Positions 25,155 to 33,297 of a stretch of 64,000 nucleotides of DNA are shown here, piece by piece. The stretch spans positions 9,093 through 73,092 of the forward strand of contig JBDKID010000028.1 of assembly GCA_039797295.1 (NCBI GenBank), given 5' to 3'. Both the position numbers and the translations under genes were made by a program. The notes under the pieces are model-generated. The model did no database searches. It was not told the DNA's origin and saw nothing but the letters and a program-made list of their open reading frames with translations. The stretch is from Thiothrix sp039797295. GTDB lineage: Bacteria > Pseudomonadota > Gammaproteobacteria > Thiotrichales > Thiotrichaceae. Position 1 is the stretch's first letter. Every line of letters begins with the position of its first letter.

Positions 25155-28100
25155 ATGTCCGTACTGCAAAAAACACACCTCACATTACACCTGCCAACCA
25201 ACCTACATTCACCCAGCCGTTGGGGGCAATTATACGGCTGTTCCCGTGAATGGTTGCTTGCCCAAACTGCGCAACAATTCGACGGTTTACTGTTATTAGC
25301 CGTACCAGACGTGCATACCGCCTACCAAATGGAAGCCGCCCTGCAATTTTTCGCGCCGGAAATGCCGCGTCACATTTTCCCCGACTGGGAAACCTTACCC
25401 TATGACGTGTTTTCCCCGCACGAAGACATTATTTCTGAACGTTTAAAAACGCTGGCAACCTTACAGAACCTTAAACGCGGCATTCTCATTGTGCCCGTGA
25501 CCACGCTGCTGCATCGGCTTGCACCGACCAGTTATGTGCATGGTCATACTTTCATGGTATGCAAGGGTGCGCCACTCGATATTGACAAACTGCGTAAACA
25601 ATTAGATGAAGCTGGTTATCGCAATGTCAGTCAGGTCATGGCGCACGGCGAATACGCTAGCCGTGGTTCGCTGGTGGATTTATTCCCAATGGGCAGCCAC
25701 ACGCCATACCGCATTGATTTATTCGACGACGAAATCGACTCGATTCGCACCTTTAACCCCGAAACGCAGCGTACTGAAGAGTTAGTCGAGAGCATTGAAT
25801 TACTGCCAGCGCGGGAATTTCCGCTCGACGAAGCAGGGATTCGTACTTTCCGCCAGAATTACCGCTCGCAAGTCGACGGCGATTTAAACCGCAGCCGCAT
25901 TTACGAAGGGGTGAGTCAGGGCAAACCGCCAGCGGGGATTGAATACTACCTGCCACTGTTTTTTGAACACACCGCCACACTGTTTGATTACCTGCCGAAA
26001 AAGACGTTATTAGTGTTGGCAGAAGGCGTGGACGCAGCGGTTAAAACCTTCTGGGAGACGGTGGAATACCGCTACGAACAGCGGCGACACGACATTGAAC
26101 GCCCGTTACTTGCGCCGGAAAAATTATTCCTAACCGCAGCCATGCTAAGCAGTTGGTTGGGTGATTATCCACGGGTTGAAGTACAGCGATTTAAATTTGA
26201 AGCAGATGGGCTGAACTATCCCATTGCTGCCCTGCCCTCATTGTTGATTCATGCGCGACACGAACAGCCGTTGTTCTTGCTGACCAATTTCCTCAAGGAT
26301 TTAAAAGGGCGCGTGTTATTCACCGCTGAATCAGCGGGGCGGCGCGAAGCCTTGCTGACGTTATTACGCGAATACAACATTAGCGGCGTGCAAACCGTTG
26401 AAAACTGGCAAGCATTCTTAGCTGGTAAAGCGGAAATGGCGGTCACGGTCGCGCCACTGGAAGACGGTTTCTGGCTACCCAATGCACGGCTGGCGGTGAT
26501 TCCCGAAAACCTGTTGCATGGCGTACAAATTCAGCAAGCCAGACGACGCAAGAAAACCACCCGCGATGCCGATGCGATTATTCGCAACCTCACCGACCTT
26601 TCCGAAGGCGCACCCGTGGTACACGAAGAGCACGGGGTTGGGCGTTATTTGGGCTTGCAAACCGTCACCGCTGGCGGGGTTACGGCTGAGTACTTGATGA
26701 TCAACTACGCCAACGATGAAAAGCTGTACGTGCCCGTTGCCGCGCTGCATTTGGTCAGTCGTTACACAGGCGCAGACCCCGAACACGCGCCCTTACACCG
26801 CCTTGGCACGGGGCAGTGGGAAAAAGCACGGAGTAAGGCAGCGGAAAAAGCCCGCGATGTCGCAGCGGAATTGCTCGATATTCATGCGCGACGCGCGGCA
26901 CAACAGGGGCAAAGTTTCCCGTTTGATGACAATGATTACCGCCTGTTTGCGGGCGCATTCCCGTTTGAAGAAACGCCAGACCAAGGCTTAGCCATCGAAA
27001 ACGTGATCAAGGACATGCGTTCCGCGCAGCCGATGGATCGCGTGGTGTGCGGCGATGTGGGTTTCGGCAAAACCGAAGTGGCCATGCGGGCGGCGTTTGT
27101 CGCGGCGAATGCAGGCAAGCAGGTGGCGATGATTGCGCCGACCACGCTATTGGTGCAGCAACATTTGAACAATTTCCGTGACCGCTTCGCCGATTGGCCA
27201 TTCAATATCGAATCGTTATCGCGCTTTAAAACGGGCAAAGAAACCAACAAAGCCCTCGACGCGCTGGCTTCCGGCAGCATTGACATCGTGATTGGTACGC
27301 ACAAACTGCTACAGGACGATGTGCAGTTCAAACAACTCGGCTTAGTCATCATCGACGAAGAACACCGTTTCGGCGTGCGCGACAAAGAGCAGATGAAAAA
27401 GCTACGCGCCAATGTCGACATGTTGACCATGACCGCCACGCCGATTCCGCGCACGCTGAATATGTCGCTGTCGGGCTTGCGCGATTTGTCGATTATTGCC
27501 ACCCCGCCGACACAACGCCACGCGATTAAAACCTTTGTCTGCGAATGGAACAAAACCATTATTCAAGAAGCCTGTGCGCGGGAATTGTCACGCGGCGGGC
27601 AAGTGTATGTGCTGCATAACGAAGTCAAAACCATTGCCAATATCGCCGACGAACTCGAAGCGATGCTGCCCAATGTCAAGGTGCGTTACGCCCACGGGCA
27701 AATGCGTGAGCGCGAACTCGAAAGCATTATGCGCGATTTTTACCACCAGCGTTTCCAGATTCTGATTGCCACCACCATTATCGAAAGCGGCATCGACGTA
27801 CCCACCGCGAATACTATCCTGATCAACCGTGCCGACAAACTGGGGCTAGCGCAATTGCACCAGTTACGCGGACGGGTCGGACGTTCGCACCATCGCGCTT
27901 ACGCCTATTTGATTGCGCCACCCAAATCCGCGCTCACGCCGGATGCGGTCAAACGATTGGAAGCTATTGAATCACTGGAAGATTTAGGCGTGGGCTTCAC
28001 CTTAGCCACACACGATTTGGAAATCCGTGGCGCGGGCGAACTCCTCGGCGAAGGGCAAAGCGGACAAATCCAAGAAATCGGTTTCAACCTTTACAACGAC

Positions 28101-28574
28101 TTGCTCGAACGCGCCGTCAAAGCCCTCAAATCCGGCAAAGTCCCCGAACTCAAAGCCACCAACAGCCGCACCACCGTTGAACTCGGCGCACCCGCCCTGA
28201 TCCCCGACGATTATTTACCCGACGTACACAGCCGCCTCATTCTCTACAAACGCATTGCCAGTGCCGAATCCCAAACCGCACTCGACGAACTGCGCGTCGA
28301 AATGATTGACCGCTTCGGCTTACTACCTGAACCCACCAAAACCCTGTTCAGCGTCACGCGGGTCAAGCTGCTGGCGCAGGAATTGGGCATCCGCAAGCTG
28401 GATATGCACGTCAAGGGCGGGCGGATTATCTTTGACGACAAGCCGAATATTGACCCAATGAAGGTGATTACCCTGATCCAGAGGCAGGATAAGTTGCGGT
28501 TTGAGGTGGAATTGCCGACGGTGGAGGAGCGGGAGGAATGGGTTATCAAGCTAATGGGGGAGATTGGGGGGTAA
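25155..28574 (+). CDS. mfd: Transcription-repair coupling factor Mfd
   Basis: ATP-dependent translocase that pushes stalled RNA polymerase off DNA lesions and recruits UvrA. About 1139 residues from ATG 25155, matching the usual N-terminus; ATG 25119 would add twelve residues. UvrB-like N-terminal module (about 20-340) with F-P-D-W-E-T-L-P-Y-D; RNA-polymerase-interacting domain (about 475-545) beginning V-H-E-E-H-G-V-G-R-Y; helicase domain with Walker A G-D-V-G-F-G-K-T-E-V-A and D-E-E-H box; TRG motif L-R-G-R-V-G-R; C-terminal TRCF domain (about 1000-1100). Monocistronic. Confidence 0.97.
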   Translation: MSVLQKTHLTLHLPTNLHSPSRWGQLYGCSREWLLAQTAQQFDGLLLLAVPDVHTAYQMEAALQFFAPEMPRHIFPDWETLPYDVFSPHEDIISERLKTLATLQNLKRGILIVPVTTLLHRLAPTSYVHGHTFMVCKGAPLDIDKLRKQLDEAGYRNVSQVMAHGEYASRGSLVDLFPMGSHTPYRIDLFDDEIDSIRTFNPETQRTEELVESIELLPAREFPLDEAGIRTFRQNYRSQVDGDLNRSRIYEGVSQGKPPAGIEYYLPLFFEHTATLFDYLPKKTLLVLAEGVDAAVKTFWETVEYRYEQRRHDIERPLLAPEKLFLTAAMLSSWLGDYPRVEVQRFKFEADGLNYPIAALPSLLIHARHEQPLFLLTNFLKDLKGRVLFTAESAGRREALLTLLREYNISGVQTVENWQAFLAGKAEMAVTVAPLEDGFWLPNARLAVIPENLLHGVQIQQARRRKKTTRDADAIIRNLTDLSEGAPVVHEEHGVGRYLGLQTVTAGGVTAEYLMINYANDEKLYVPVAALHLVSRYTGADPEHAPLHRLGTGQWEKARSKAAEKARDVAAELLDIHARRAAQQGQSFPFDDNDYRLFAGAFPFEETPDQGLAIENVIKDMRSAQPMDRVVCGDVGFGKTEVAMRAAFVAANAGKQVAMIAPTTLLVQQHLNNFRDRFADWPFNIESLSRFKTGKETNKALDALASGSIDIVIGTHKLLQDDVQFKQLGLVIIDEEHRFGVRDKEQMKKLRANVDMLTMTATPIPRTLNMSLSGLRDLSIIATPPTQRHAIKTFVCEWNKTIIQEACARELSRGGQVYVLHNEVKTIANIADELEAMLPNVKVRYAHGQMRERELESIMRDFYHQRFQILIATTIIESGIDVPTANTILINRADKLGLAQLHQLRGRVGRSHHRAYAYLIAPPKSALTPDAVKRLEAIESLEDLGVGFTLATHDLEIRGAGELLGEGQSGQIQEIGFNLYNDLLERAVKALKSGKVPELKATNSRTTVELGAPALIPDDYLPDVHSRLILYKRIASAESQTALDELRVEMIDRFGLLPEPTKTLFSVTRVKLLAQELGIRKLDMHVKGGRIIFDDKPNIDPMKVITLIQRQDKLRFEVELPTVEEREEWVIKLMGEIGG

Positions 28575-28616
28575 CATCTTCCCGTTTTTTGATCGTGCAA
28601 ATACCTCAAACTGTGT

Positions 28617-28635
28617 CTACAATGGAGAAATGTAG
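28617..28635 (+). promoter_or_regulatory. Inverted repeat over the promoter of the toxin-antitoxin pair
   Basis: CTACA-N9-TGTAG (28617-28635) overlaps a -10-like TACAAT at 28618-28623, about 20 bases upstream of the antitoxin ATG. Antitoxins of this type usually repress their own operon through such a palindrome, so it is a candidate operator; binding is inferred. Confidence 0.4.
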
Positions 28636-28655
28636 CCATAAATGAGATAACCGTT

Positions 28656-28934
28656 ATGCACGTTGCTGTCCGCGAACTCAAAAACCGCTTTTCCGAATAC
28701 CTGAAATATGCACAAGCAGGTGAAGAAATCATTGTCACCACCCACGGTAATCCGGTGGCACGCTTGATGCGCCTAGCACCCAACTTGCAACTTCGCGCTT
28801 CACAACCGCTAGATAAATTAGCGTGGGTACGGCGTGGGCAAGCTGGCAAAAAACTGGGGTTGCCTGCCGCGCAGCGTATCCGCTTAACCGAAGGTGCTTC
28901 GTTGAGTGATTTGTTGTTGGAAGACCGTGCATGA
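28656..28934 (+). CDS. Phd/YefM-family antitoxin
   Basis: A 92-residue antitoxin. The N-terminal Phd/YefM DNA-binding fold is clear (V-R-E-L-K-N-R-F-S-E-Y-L and G-E-E-I-I-V-T-T-H-G-N-P-V-A-R-L). The C-terminal part (about 55-92) with S-D-L-L-L-E-D-R should wrap the toxin. Its stop overlaps the toxin start (ATGA), which is normal for these pairs, and a candidate operator lies upstream. Confidence 0.9.
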   Translation: MHVAVRELKNRFSEYLKYAQAGEEIIVTTHGNPVARLMRLAPNLQLRASQPLDKLAWVRRGQAGKKLGLPAAQRIRLTEGASLSDLLLEDRA

Positions 28935-29368
28935 ACATCCCCCTACTCTATCTCGATACTTCCGCGTGGCTGAAATTGTATGTGGAAGAAGACGGTTCAG
29001 AAGCAGTCCATGCAGCAGTTGAACAAGCGGAACAGACTTGCACCCACCTGATTGCCTACGCCGAATTACGTGCAGCCTTGGCAAAAGCGCAACGTATGCA
29101 ACGTCTGGATGCCACCCAAAAAGCCCAACTGTTGCCCATCATCGACAACGATTGGCAAACGCTGAATGTGATTTTGCCCACTGAAATGCTGGTCAAACGA
29201 GCGGGTAATCTGGCTGATCAATTTGGCTTGCGGGGTTACGACAGCATCCATCTCGCGGCAGCGGAAGCGATTAGCCTGCAAATCATGCCGCAACCGCTGG
29301 TATTCGCCTGTTTTGACAAGCATTTGAATGAATCTGCTAAAGTACTGGGGATGACGGTCTTGAACTAG
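28931..29368 (+). CDS. VapC-like PIN-domain toxin
   Basis: A 145-residue PIN-domain ribonuclease, the toxin of the pair with the preceding antitoxin. Acidic active-site residues are present: Asp9 in Y-L-D-T-S-A, Glu in A-Y-A-E-L-R, Asp in G-Y-D-S-I-H-L-A-A-A, and the final Asp in C-F-D-K-H-L. VapC toxins cut tRNA or rRNA; the target here is unknown. No mobile-element ends flank the pair. Confidence 0.9.
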   Translation: MNIPLLYLDTSAWLKLYVEEDGSEAVHAAVEQAEQTCTHLIAYAELRAALAKAQRMQRLDATQKAQLLPIIDNDWQTLNVILPTEMLVKRAGNLADQFGLRGYDSIHLAAAEAISLQIMPQPLVFACFDKHLNESAKVLGMTVLN

Positions 29369-29467
29369 GATTTTCAGGATTAAAAAATAGATACAATGAA
29401 AAAAAGCCGCCTCCTCATCCTGCTAATCCTTCCATCCTAAAAATCCCAGTTCAGACAAAAAGCAAAA

Positions 29468-30724
29468 TCACTGACCGGAACGAACTAACCGTACATGAGA
29501 GACATTGTTGCGGTGCCCCAAACTGTTGAGACCGTAGTCGAAGTTGACACCCCAAGCGTACATATCTTTTTCGGTGGACGACCAGTGCCACGATAAAGCT
29601 GTATTCGGAAATGCCGTCTGGTTAATCGTTGGGCTTTGGTAATTACCGCCACAAGAAGTCGCATCCGACCGCACTAGAGTTGATGTGCCAGTGCTGCAAT
29701 ACACTAGCGTTTGCAACTCCTCTCTTGTCGGCATCCTCCAGTCGGAATAGCCTGCGAAACTGACCCCAGAACGGAACTTGGACATGGCATCGTCCCACTT
29801 GTATTTAGCGGCGTCACCACTACATCTGTCGCCACTTTGTCCCTCAGAGCATTGCTTCCACATCAGACTGGTTTTGGTGTCGGTGACAGTGCCGTTGCTG
29901 TTGAGGGTGTAGCGTTTGTTACTTTCTGCCATTGCCGCTTTGAACGCTGGATCACGGTCACGAATATTTTTGCGCAAACCTTCCGGCACGGTGGTGTTAT
30001 CGTCGATGCTGAGTTTTGCCAGTTTAGGGAAGGCGAACATACCGCCGTATTCCGCTTCGATGGTCATGGCACTATTGCCGGAGAGATCAAGCTCACCGAG
30101 GGTTGCAGTAGGCAAGGCGGATAGCGGCGCACCGCTCACCCCACTTTTTGCCAGATTCAGGCGTTCCAGTGGCAGGCTTTTCAGCCCCAAACCGGATAAA
30201 TCGCTGCTCAAGGATGCGCCGCTGAGGTCGAGCTTGTTCAATTGCGTCAACGCTGCCATTGAACCGTAGTCGGACACGCTCCCGCCCGTATTTGCCAGAT
30301 TCAGATGGCGCAAACCCGGCAATTTACCCCACACCGCTGCTAAACTCGAACCGCCAGACGCAAACAATCGGTTGCCCGACAAATCCAGAATTTCCAGCGA
30401 CGGCATACTGCCCAACGCATTCAGCAAGGCACTCTCAGCCTTGATGCCCGCGTTGGACAAATCCAACTGACGCACTTGCGTAAATTTCGCCAACCAATCC
30501 GGCACTGTCACCACCGAATTGCCCGAAAAATTCAGCACTTCCGTTTTCACCAAACGGTCGGGGGCAATATCCAACGGAATCACATACGCCTTGCTTTCCC
30601 CCACCAACGCCATTTTCACCCCAGCATTGTGCATGATAGCGATTTCCTCACGGGTAAAATCCCCCGCCCATGCCGCACCCGCCACGCTGATGCACAATAA
30701 TCCTGCCAAAAGCCAACGCCGCAT
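29468..30724 (-). CDS. Exported leucine-rich repeat protein with C-terminal DUF1566 domain
   Basis: 418 residues from ATG 30724, which shares one base with the stop of the upstream gene (TGATG) and has GGAG 6 bases before it. Sec signal peptide ending A-A-W-A-G (about 1-21). Leucine-rich repeats (about 60-255) with recurring L-x-x-L-D-L-S-G-N. DUF1566 (Lcl-like) domain (about 285-418) with T-S-L-M-W-K-Q-C, D-W-R-M-P-T-R-E-E-L-Q-T-L, and H-W-S-S-T-E. DUF1566 is found in many secreted or adhesion-linked proteins; its function is unknown. Six or so cysteines in the DUF1566 part could form disulfides. Confidence 0.85.
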   Translation of the reverse strand: MRRWLLAGLLCISVAGAAWAGDFTREEIAIMHNAGVKMALVGESKAYVIPLDIAPDRLVKTEVLNFSGNSVVTVPDWLAKFTQVRQLDLSNAGIKAESALLNALGSMPSLEILDLSGNRLFASGGSSLAAVWGKLPGLRHLNLANTGGSVSDYGSMAALTQLNKLDLSGASLSSDLSGLGLKSLPLERLNLAKSGVSGAPLSALPTATLGELDLSGNSAMTIEAEYGGMFAFPKLAKLSIDDNTTVPEGLRKNIRDRDPAFKAAMAESNKRYTLNSNGTVTDTKTSLMWKQCSEGQSGDRCSGDAAKYKWDDAMSKFRSGVSFAGYSDWRMPTREELQTLVYCSTGTSTLVRSDATSCGGNYQSPTINQTAFPNTALSWHWSSTEKDMYAWGVNFDYGLNSLGHRNNVSHVRLVRSGQ

Positions 30725-31344
30725 CACACACTCCAATGGTCAAAAGCCGTCGTTTTGGTTGCCGCAATCAAATTACGGTAATGCTCTTCCTGATGCTTTT
30801 CCATCTGGATGTAGTCCAGCGTGAACATGGCATCGGGAGAGAAACCTCCCACCGCATCGGATTTGTCCGCCCCCGCCAATTTCACGCGGATATTCTCCGA
30901 CTTCATGTAGTCCAACGTCGTTTGAAAGCGTGCTTGGTGCTGCGGGTCACTCAAAAGCAAACGCAATTGCTGTTCTTTGTACACATCATAATCCGCCACG
31001 CCCAGCACCACCGTCGAAGCCTTGTAAGGCGTATGGCGAAATTCTGCCGCCGACTCCGTACCGCTCGTGCTGCCCAATGCCACATTCGCCGGACGCTGCC
31101 CATTCCGCAACGCCGCCACAATCGCATCACCGGCAAAATCCACCAGCACTGCCTTTGCCACATCAAACACCAAACCCGCGATAAAGCGCACCGGATGCAA
31201 CCGCATCAACCGCAACACATCGGCAATATCCGTCACGCCTGCCACTGCCGCCTGTGTGGGCAACAACAAACCCGCTGCCCCCGCTGCACTGTACGCCAGA
31301 AATTGCCGCCGATTGATGGAATGTATTGAATGATCGCCTGCCAT
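30724..31344 (-). CDS. Tat-exported protein of unknown function
   Basis: 206 residues, no recognised family. The N-terminus has a twin-arginine signal (I-N-R-R-Q-F-L-A followed by a hydrophobic Ala/Gly/Leu stretch ending near residue 35), so it is folded in the cytoplasm before export or binds a cofactor. The mature part is mixed alpha/beta with a charged C-terminal helix (Q-M-E-K-H-Q-E-E-H-Y). ATG 31344 has a GGAGGTGGGG ribosome binding site. It is coupled by a one-base overlap to the LRR-DUF1566 gene, suggesting a shared surface or periplasmic task. Confidence 0.75.
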   Translation of the reverse strand: MAGDHSIHSINRRQFLAYSAAGAAGLLLPTQAAVAGVTDIADVLRLMRLHPVRFIAGLVFDVAKAVLVDFAGDAIVAALRNGQRPANVALGSTSGTESAAEFRHTPYKASTVVLGVADYDVYKEQQLRLLLSDPQHQARFQTTLDYMKSENIRVKLAGADKSDAVGGFSPDAMFTLDYIQMEKHQEEHYRNLIAATKTTAFDHWSV

Positions 31345-31453
31345 GCCCCACCTCCGATTAGGAAAACTAACTACCTATTGTTTTACATGATAGGTAAGTG
31401 CAAACGAGGCGGCAATTAAAAGCGAAAATATGGGGTTGGAGAAATGTCTGACA

Positions 31454-32617
31454 TTACCGCAAAAACTTCGCTAACCGCTCCACGGCTTGTTCGAGCCGCG
31501 CCACGTTGCAAGTGTAGGCAAAGCGCACATGGGTATCTGCTTGGTAACTGCCAAAATCAATTCCCGGTGTGAAGGTGACTCCTGTTTTGTCGAGCATTTC
31601 GCGGCACAGGGTTTGCGCATCCATACCGAAACGGGTGGCATTGGCGTAAATGTAAAACGCGCCTTGCGGGTCGGCTTGAATTTCAAAACCCAATTCGCGC
31701 AACGCTGGTAACAGAAAATCGCGGCGTTGCTGTAGCTCTTGGCGTTGTGCTTCCATAATGGCTAAGGCTTCAGGGGTAAAAGCGGCAAGTGCGGCGTATT
31801 GCGCAGGCGTGGGCGCGGCGAGGAATACATTCTGCGCGAGACGATCCAAGGTTTCGACGGCGTATTCGGGTGCTACTACCCAGCCTAAACGCCAACCTGT
31901 CATGCCGAAGTATTTGGAAAAACTATTGACTACCCAAATATTTTCCGCATCCACCGACAGCGCGGTAACATCCGGCACGCCGTAAGTCAGCCCTTGGTAA
32001 ATTTCATCGACGATTAACTCTCCATCACGCTGAGTCGTAGCGGCATACAGTGCGTGTAATTCCGCCAAACTCAACACCGTTCCAGTCGGGTTGGCAGGCG
32101 TGGCAAGCAATACCGCACGGGTGGCTTGTGTCCAATATTGTGCCAAATGCGTAGGGGTTAATTGGTAAGCGGTAGCCGCGCCGACGGGAATGCCCGTAGC
32201 TTTGCCTTCAAATAAGCGCACGAAATGCCGATTGCACGGGTAGCCGGGGTCGGTCATTAACACTTCATCGCCCGGATTCAACATCGCGCCCAACACCAAT
32301 TGCAATGCACCCGACGCACCGGGTGTAATCAGAATGCGTTCGGGGGCAATCGTTACCCCAAAACGGCTGGCGTAATAACCCGCAATCGCTTCACGCAAGG
32401 CTGGCAGACCGCGTGCGGCGGTGTATTTGGTTCGCCCTTGCTGCAAGGCACGAATGCCAGCCTCAACAATCGGTTGTGGTGTAGGAAAATCCGGTTCGCC
32501 AATTTCCAAATGAATAATATCTTGCCCTACGGCTTCGCGCTGACGTGCTTCCGCCAGTAATGCCATAACATGAAAGGGTTGAATATCACGCATTCGTGAG
32601 GCTGTGTTATGGGTCAT
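31454..32617 (-). CDS. Class I/II aminotransferase (aspartate/alanine-type)
   Basis: PLP-dependent transaminase of 387 residues. Landmarks: G-E-P-D-F-P-T-P near residue 42, the cofactor-contact N-P-T-G (A-N-P-T-G-T), D-E-I-Y, and the Schiff-base Lys in N-S-F-S-K-Y-F-G-M-T-G-W-R-L-G near residue 240, then a substrate-carboxylate Arg near the C-terminus (V-R-F-A-Y). The subgroup with S-F-S-K-x-F-G-M-T-G-W-R covers aspartate, alanine and related enzymes; the amino acid cannot be fixed. The small exported protein gene ends 3 bases upstream of its start and may be cotranscribed. Confidence 0.9.
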   Translation of the reverse strand: MTHNTASRMRDIQPFHVMALLAEARQREAVGQDIIHLEIGEPDFPTPQPIVEAGIRALQQGRTKYTAARGLPALREAIAGYYASRFGVTIAPERILITPGASGALQLVLGAMLNPGDEVLMTDPGYPCNRHFVRLFEGKATGIPVGAATAYQLTPTHLAQYWTQATRAVLLATPANPTGTVLSLAELHALYAATTQRDGELIVDEIYQGLTYGVPDVTALSVDAENIWVVNSFSKYFGMTGWRLGWVVAPEYAVETLDRLAQNVFLAAPTPAQYAALAAFTPEALAIMEAQRQELQQRRDFLLPALRELGFEIQADPQGAFYIYANATRFGMDAQTLCREMLDKTGVTFTPGIDFGSYQADTHVRFAYTCNVARLEQAVERLAKFLR

Positions 32618-32619
32618 GA

Positions 32620-33054
32620 TTATTCCACGCCAGCGGCGGTACAGTTAGTTTTGAGGTAAGCACATGCCGTCGCATCGCCATTCTGGCAATCCACACCATT
32701 AGTAATACAACCGCTTAATGCTGCGTTACCTTGCAACAGCTCATTAAGCGCGGAAGTCACGGCATCGACATCGGTATCCGCAACATTTGTGTCTTTATTA
32801 TCAGTCACAATCTGCTTGGCTTGTTCGCAGGATGCGTGCTGATCTTCAGGCAAGATTGTGCAATCCGGTAATTGTGCAAAAAAATCGTTGAGTTGTGCGG
32901 GATCAGTATCCAACGTAGGGGATGCTTTGGTTTGCTCGCAAAGGGTAATGGTTTCGGCATCGGGCATGGCTGAACAATCGACGCTGGCAAGGTCAGCAGC
33001 ATAACTAGCGGAGGTGGTTAGCAAAAATGCCAAGCAACTAGCGATTAATTTCAT
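32620..33054 (-). CDS. Small exported Cys-rich protein, unknown
   Basis: 144 residues, no known family. A clear Sec signal peptide (residues 1-20, cut after S-Y-A-A). The mature part is acidic, with about eight cysteines in pairs, for example C-T-I-L ... C-E-Q-A-K and G-C-I-T-N-G-V-D-C-Q-N-G-D-A-T-A-C, which suggests periplasmic disulfides. ATG 33054 is preceded by GGGAGAG. Upstream of, and 2 bases from, the aminotransferase gene. Confidence 0.7.
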   Translation of the reverse strand: MKLIASCLAFLLTTSASYAADLASVDCSAMPDAETITLCEQTKASPTLDTDPAQLNDFFAQLPDCTILPEDQHASCEQAKQIVTDNKDTNVADTDVDAVTSALNELLQGNAALSGCITNGVDCQNGDATACAYLKTNCTAAGVE

Positions 33055-33164
33055 GGGACACTCTCCCGTTATTATTGTGGTATGACACTCATTTTTAGAT
33101 TAGTCACCACTATAGAAGCTGGGAGGCAACACTGTCTAGCAGTAAACCAGTTCAAAGCGCACAA

Positions 33165-33199
33165 ACAAAAACAGCGAGACACTGTTTAGCGTCTCGCTG
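33165..33199 (-). terminator. Terminator of the CAU-anticodon tRNA
   Basis: CAGCGAGAC (33172-33180) pairs with GTCTCGCTG (33191-33199). On the minus strand the stem is followed by TTTTTGTTTG, just after the tRNA end at 33206. Confidence 0.88.
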
Positions 33200-33205
33200 T
33201 TGAAT

Positions 33206-33281
33206 TGGTGGGCCCAGTAGGATTCGAACCTACAACCAAGGGATTATGAGTCCCCTGCGCTAACCGTTGCGCCATAGGCCC
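33206..33281 (-). tRNA. tRNA with CAU anticodon (Ile2 or elongator Met)
   Basis: A 76-nt cloverleaf with encoded CCA. Acceptor GGGCCTA pairs with TGGGCCC (one imperfect pair), anticodon loop C-T-C-A-T-A-A. The body resembles tRNA-Ile2, whose C34 is changed to lysidine to read AUA, more than elongator tRNA-Met, but the two cannot be separated surely by eye. It lies 16 bases past the rpoD stop, on the same strand. Confidence 0.9.
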
Positions 33282-33297
33282 TTTAAACGGTTCAGAG

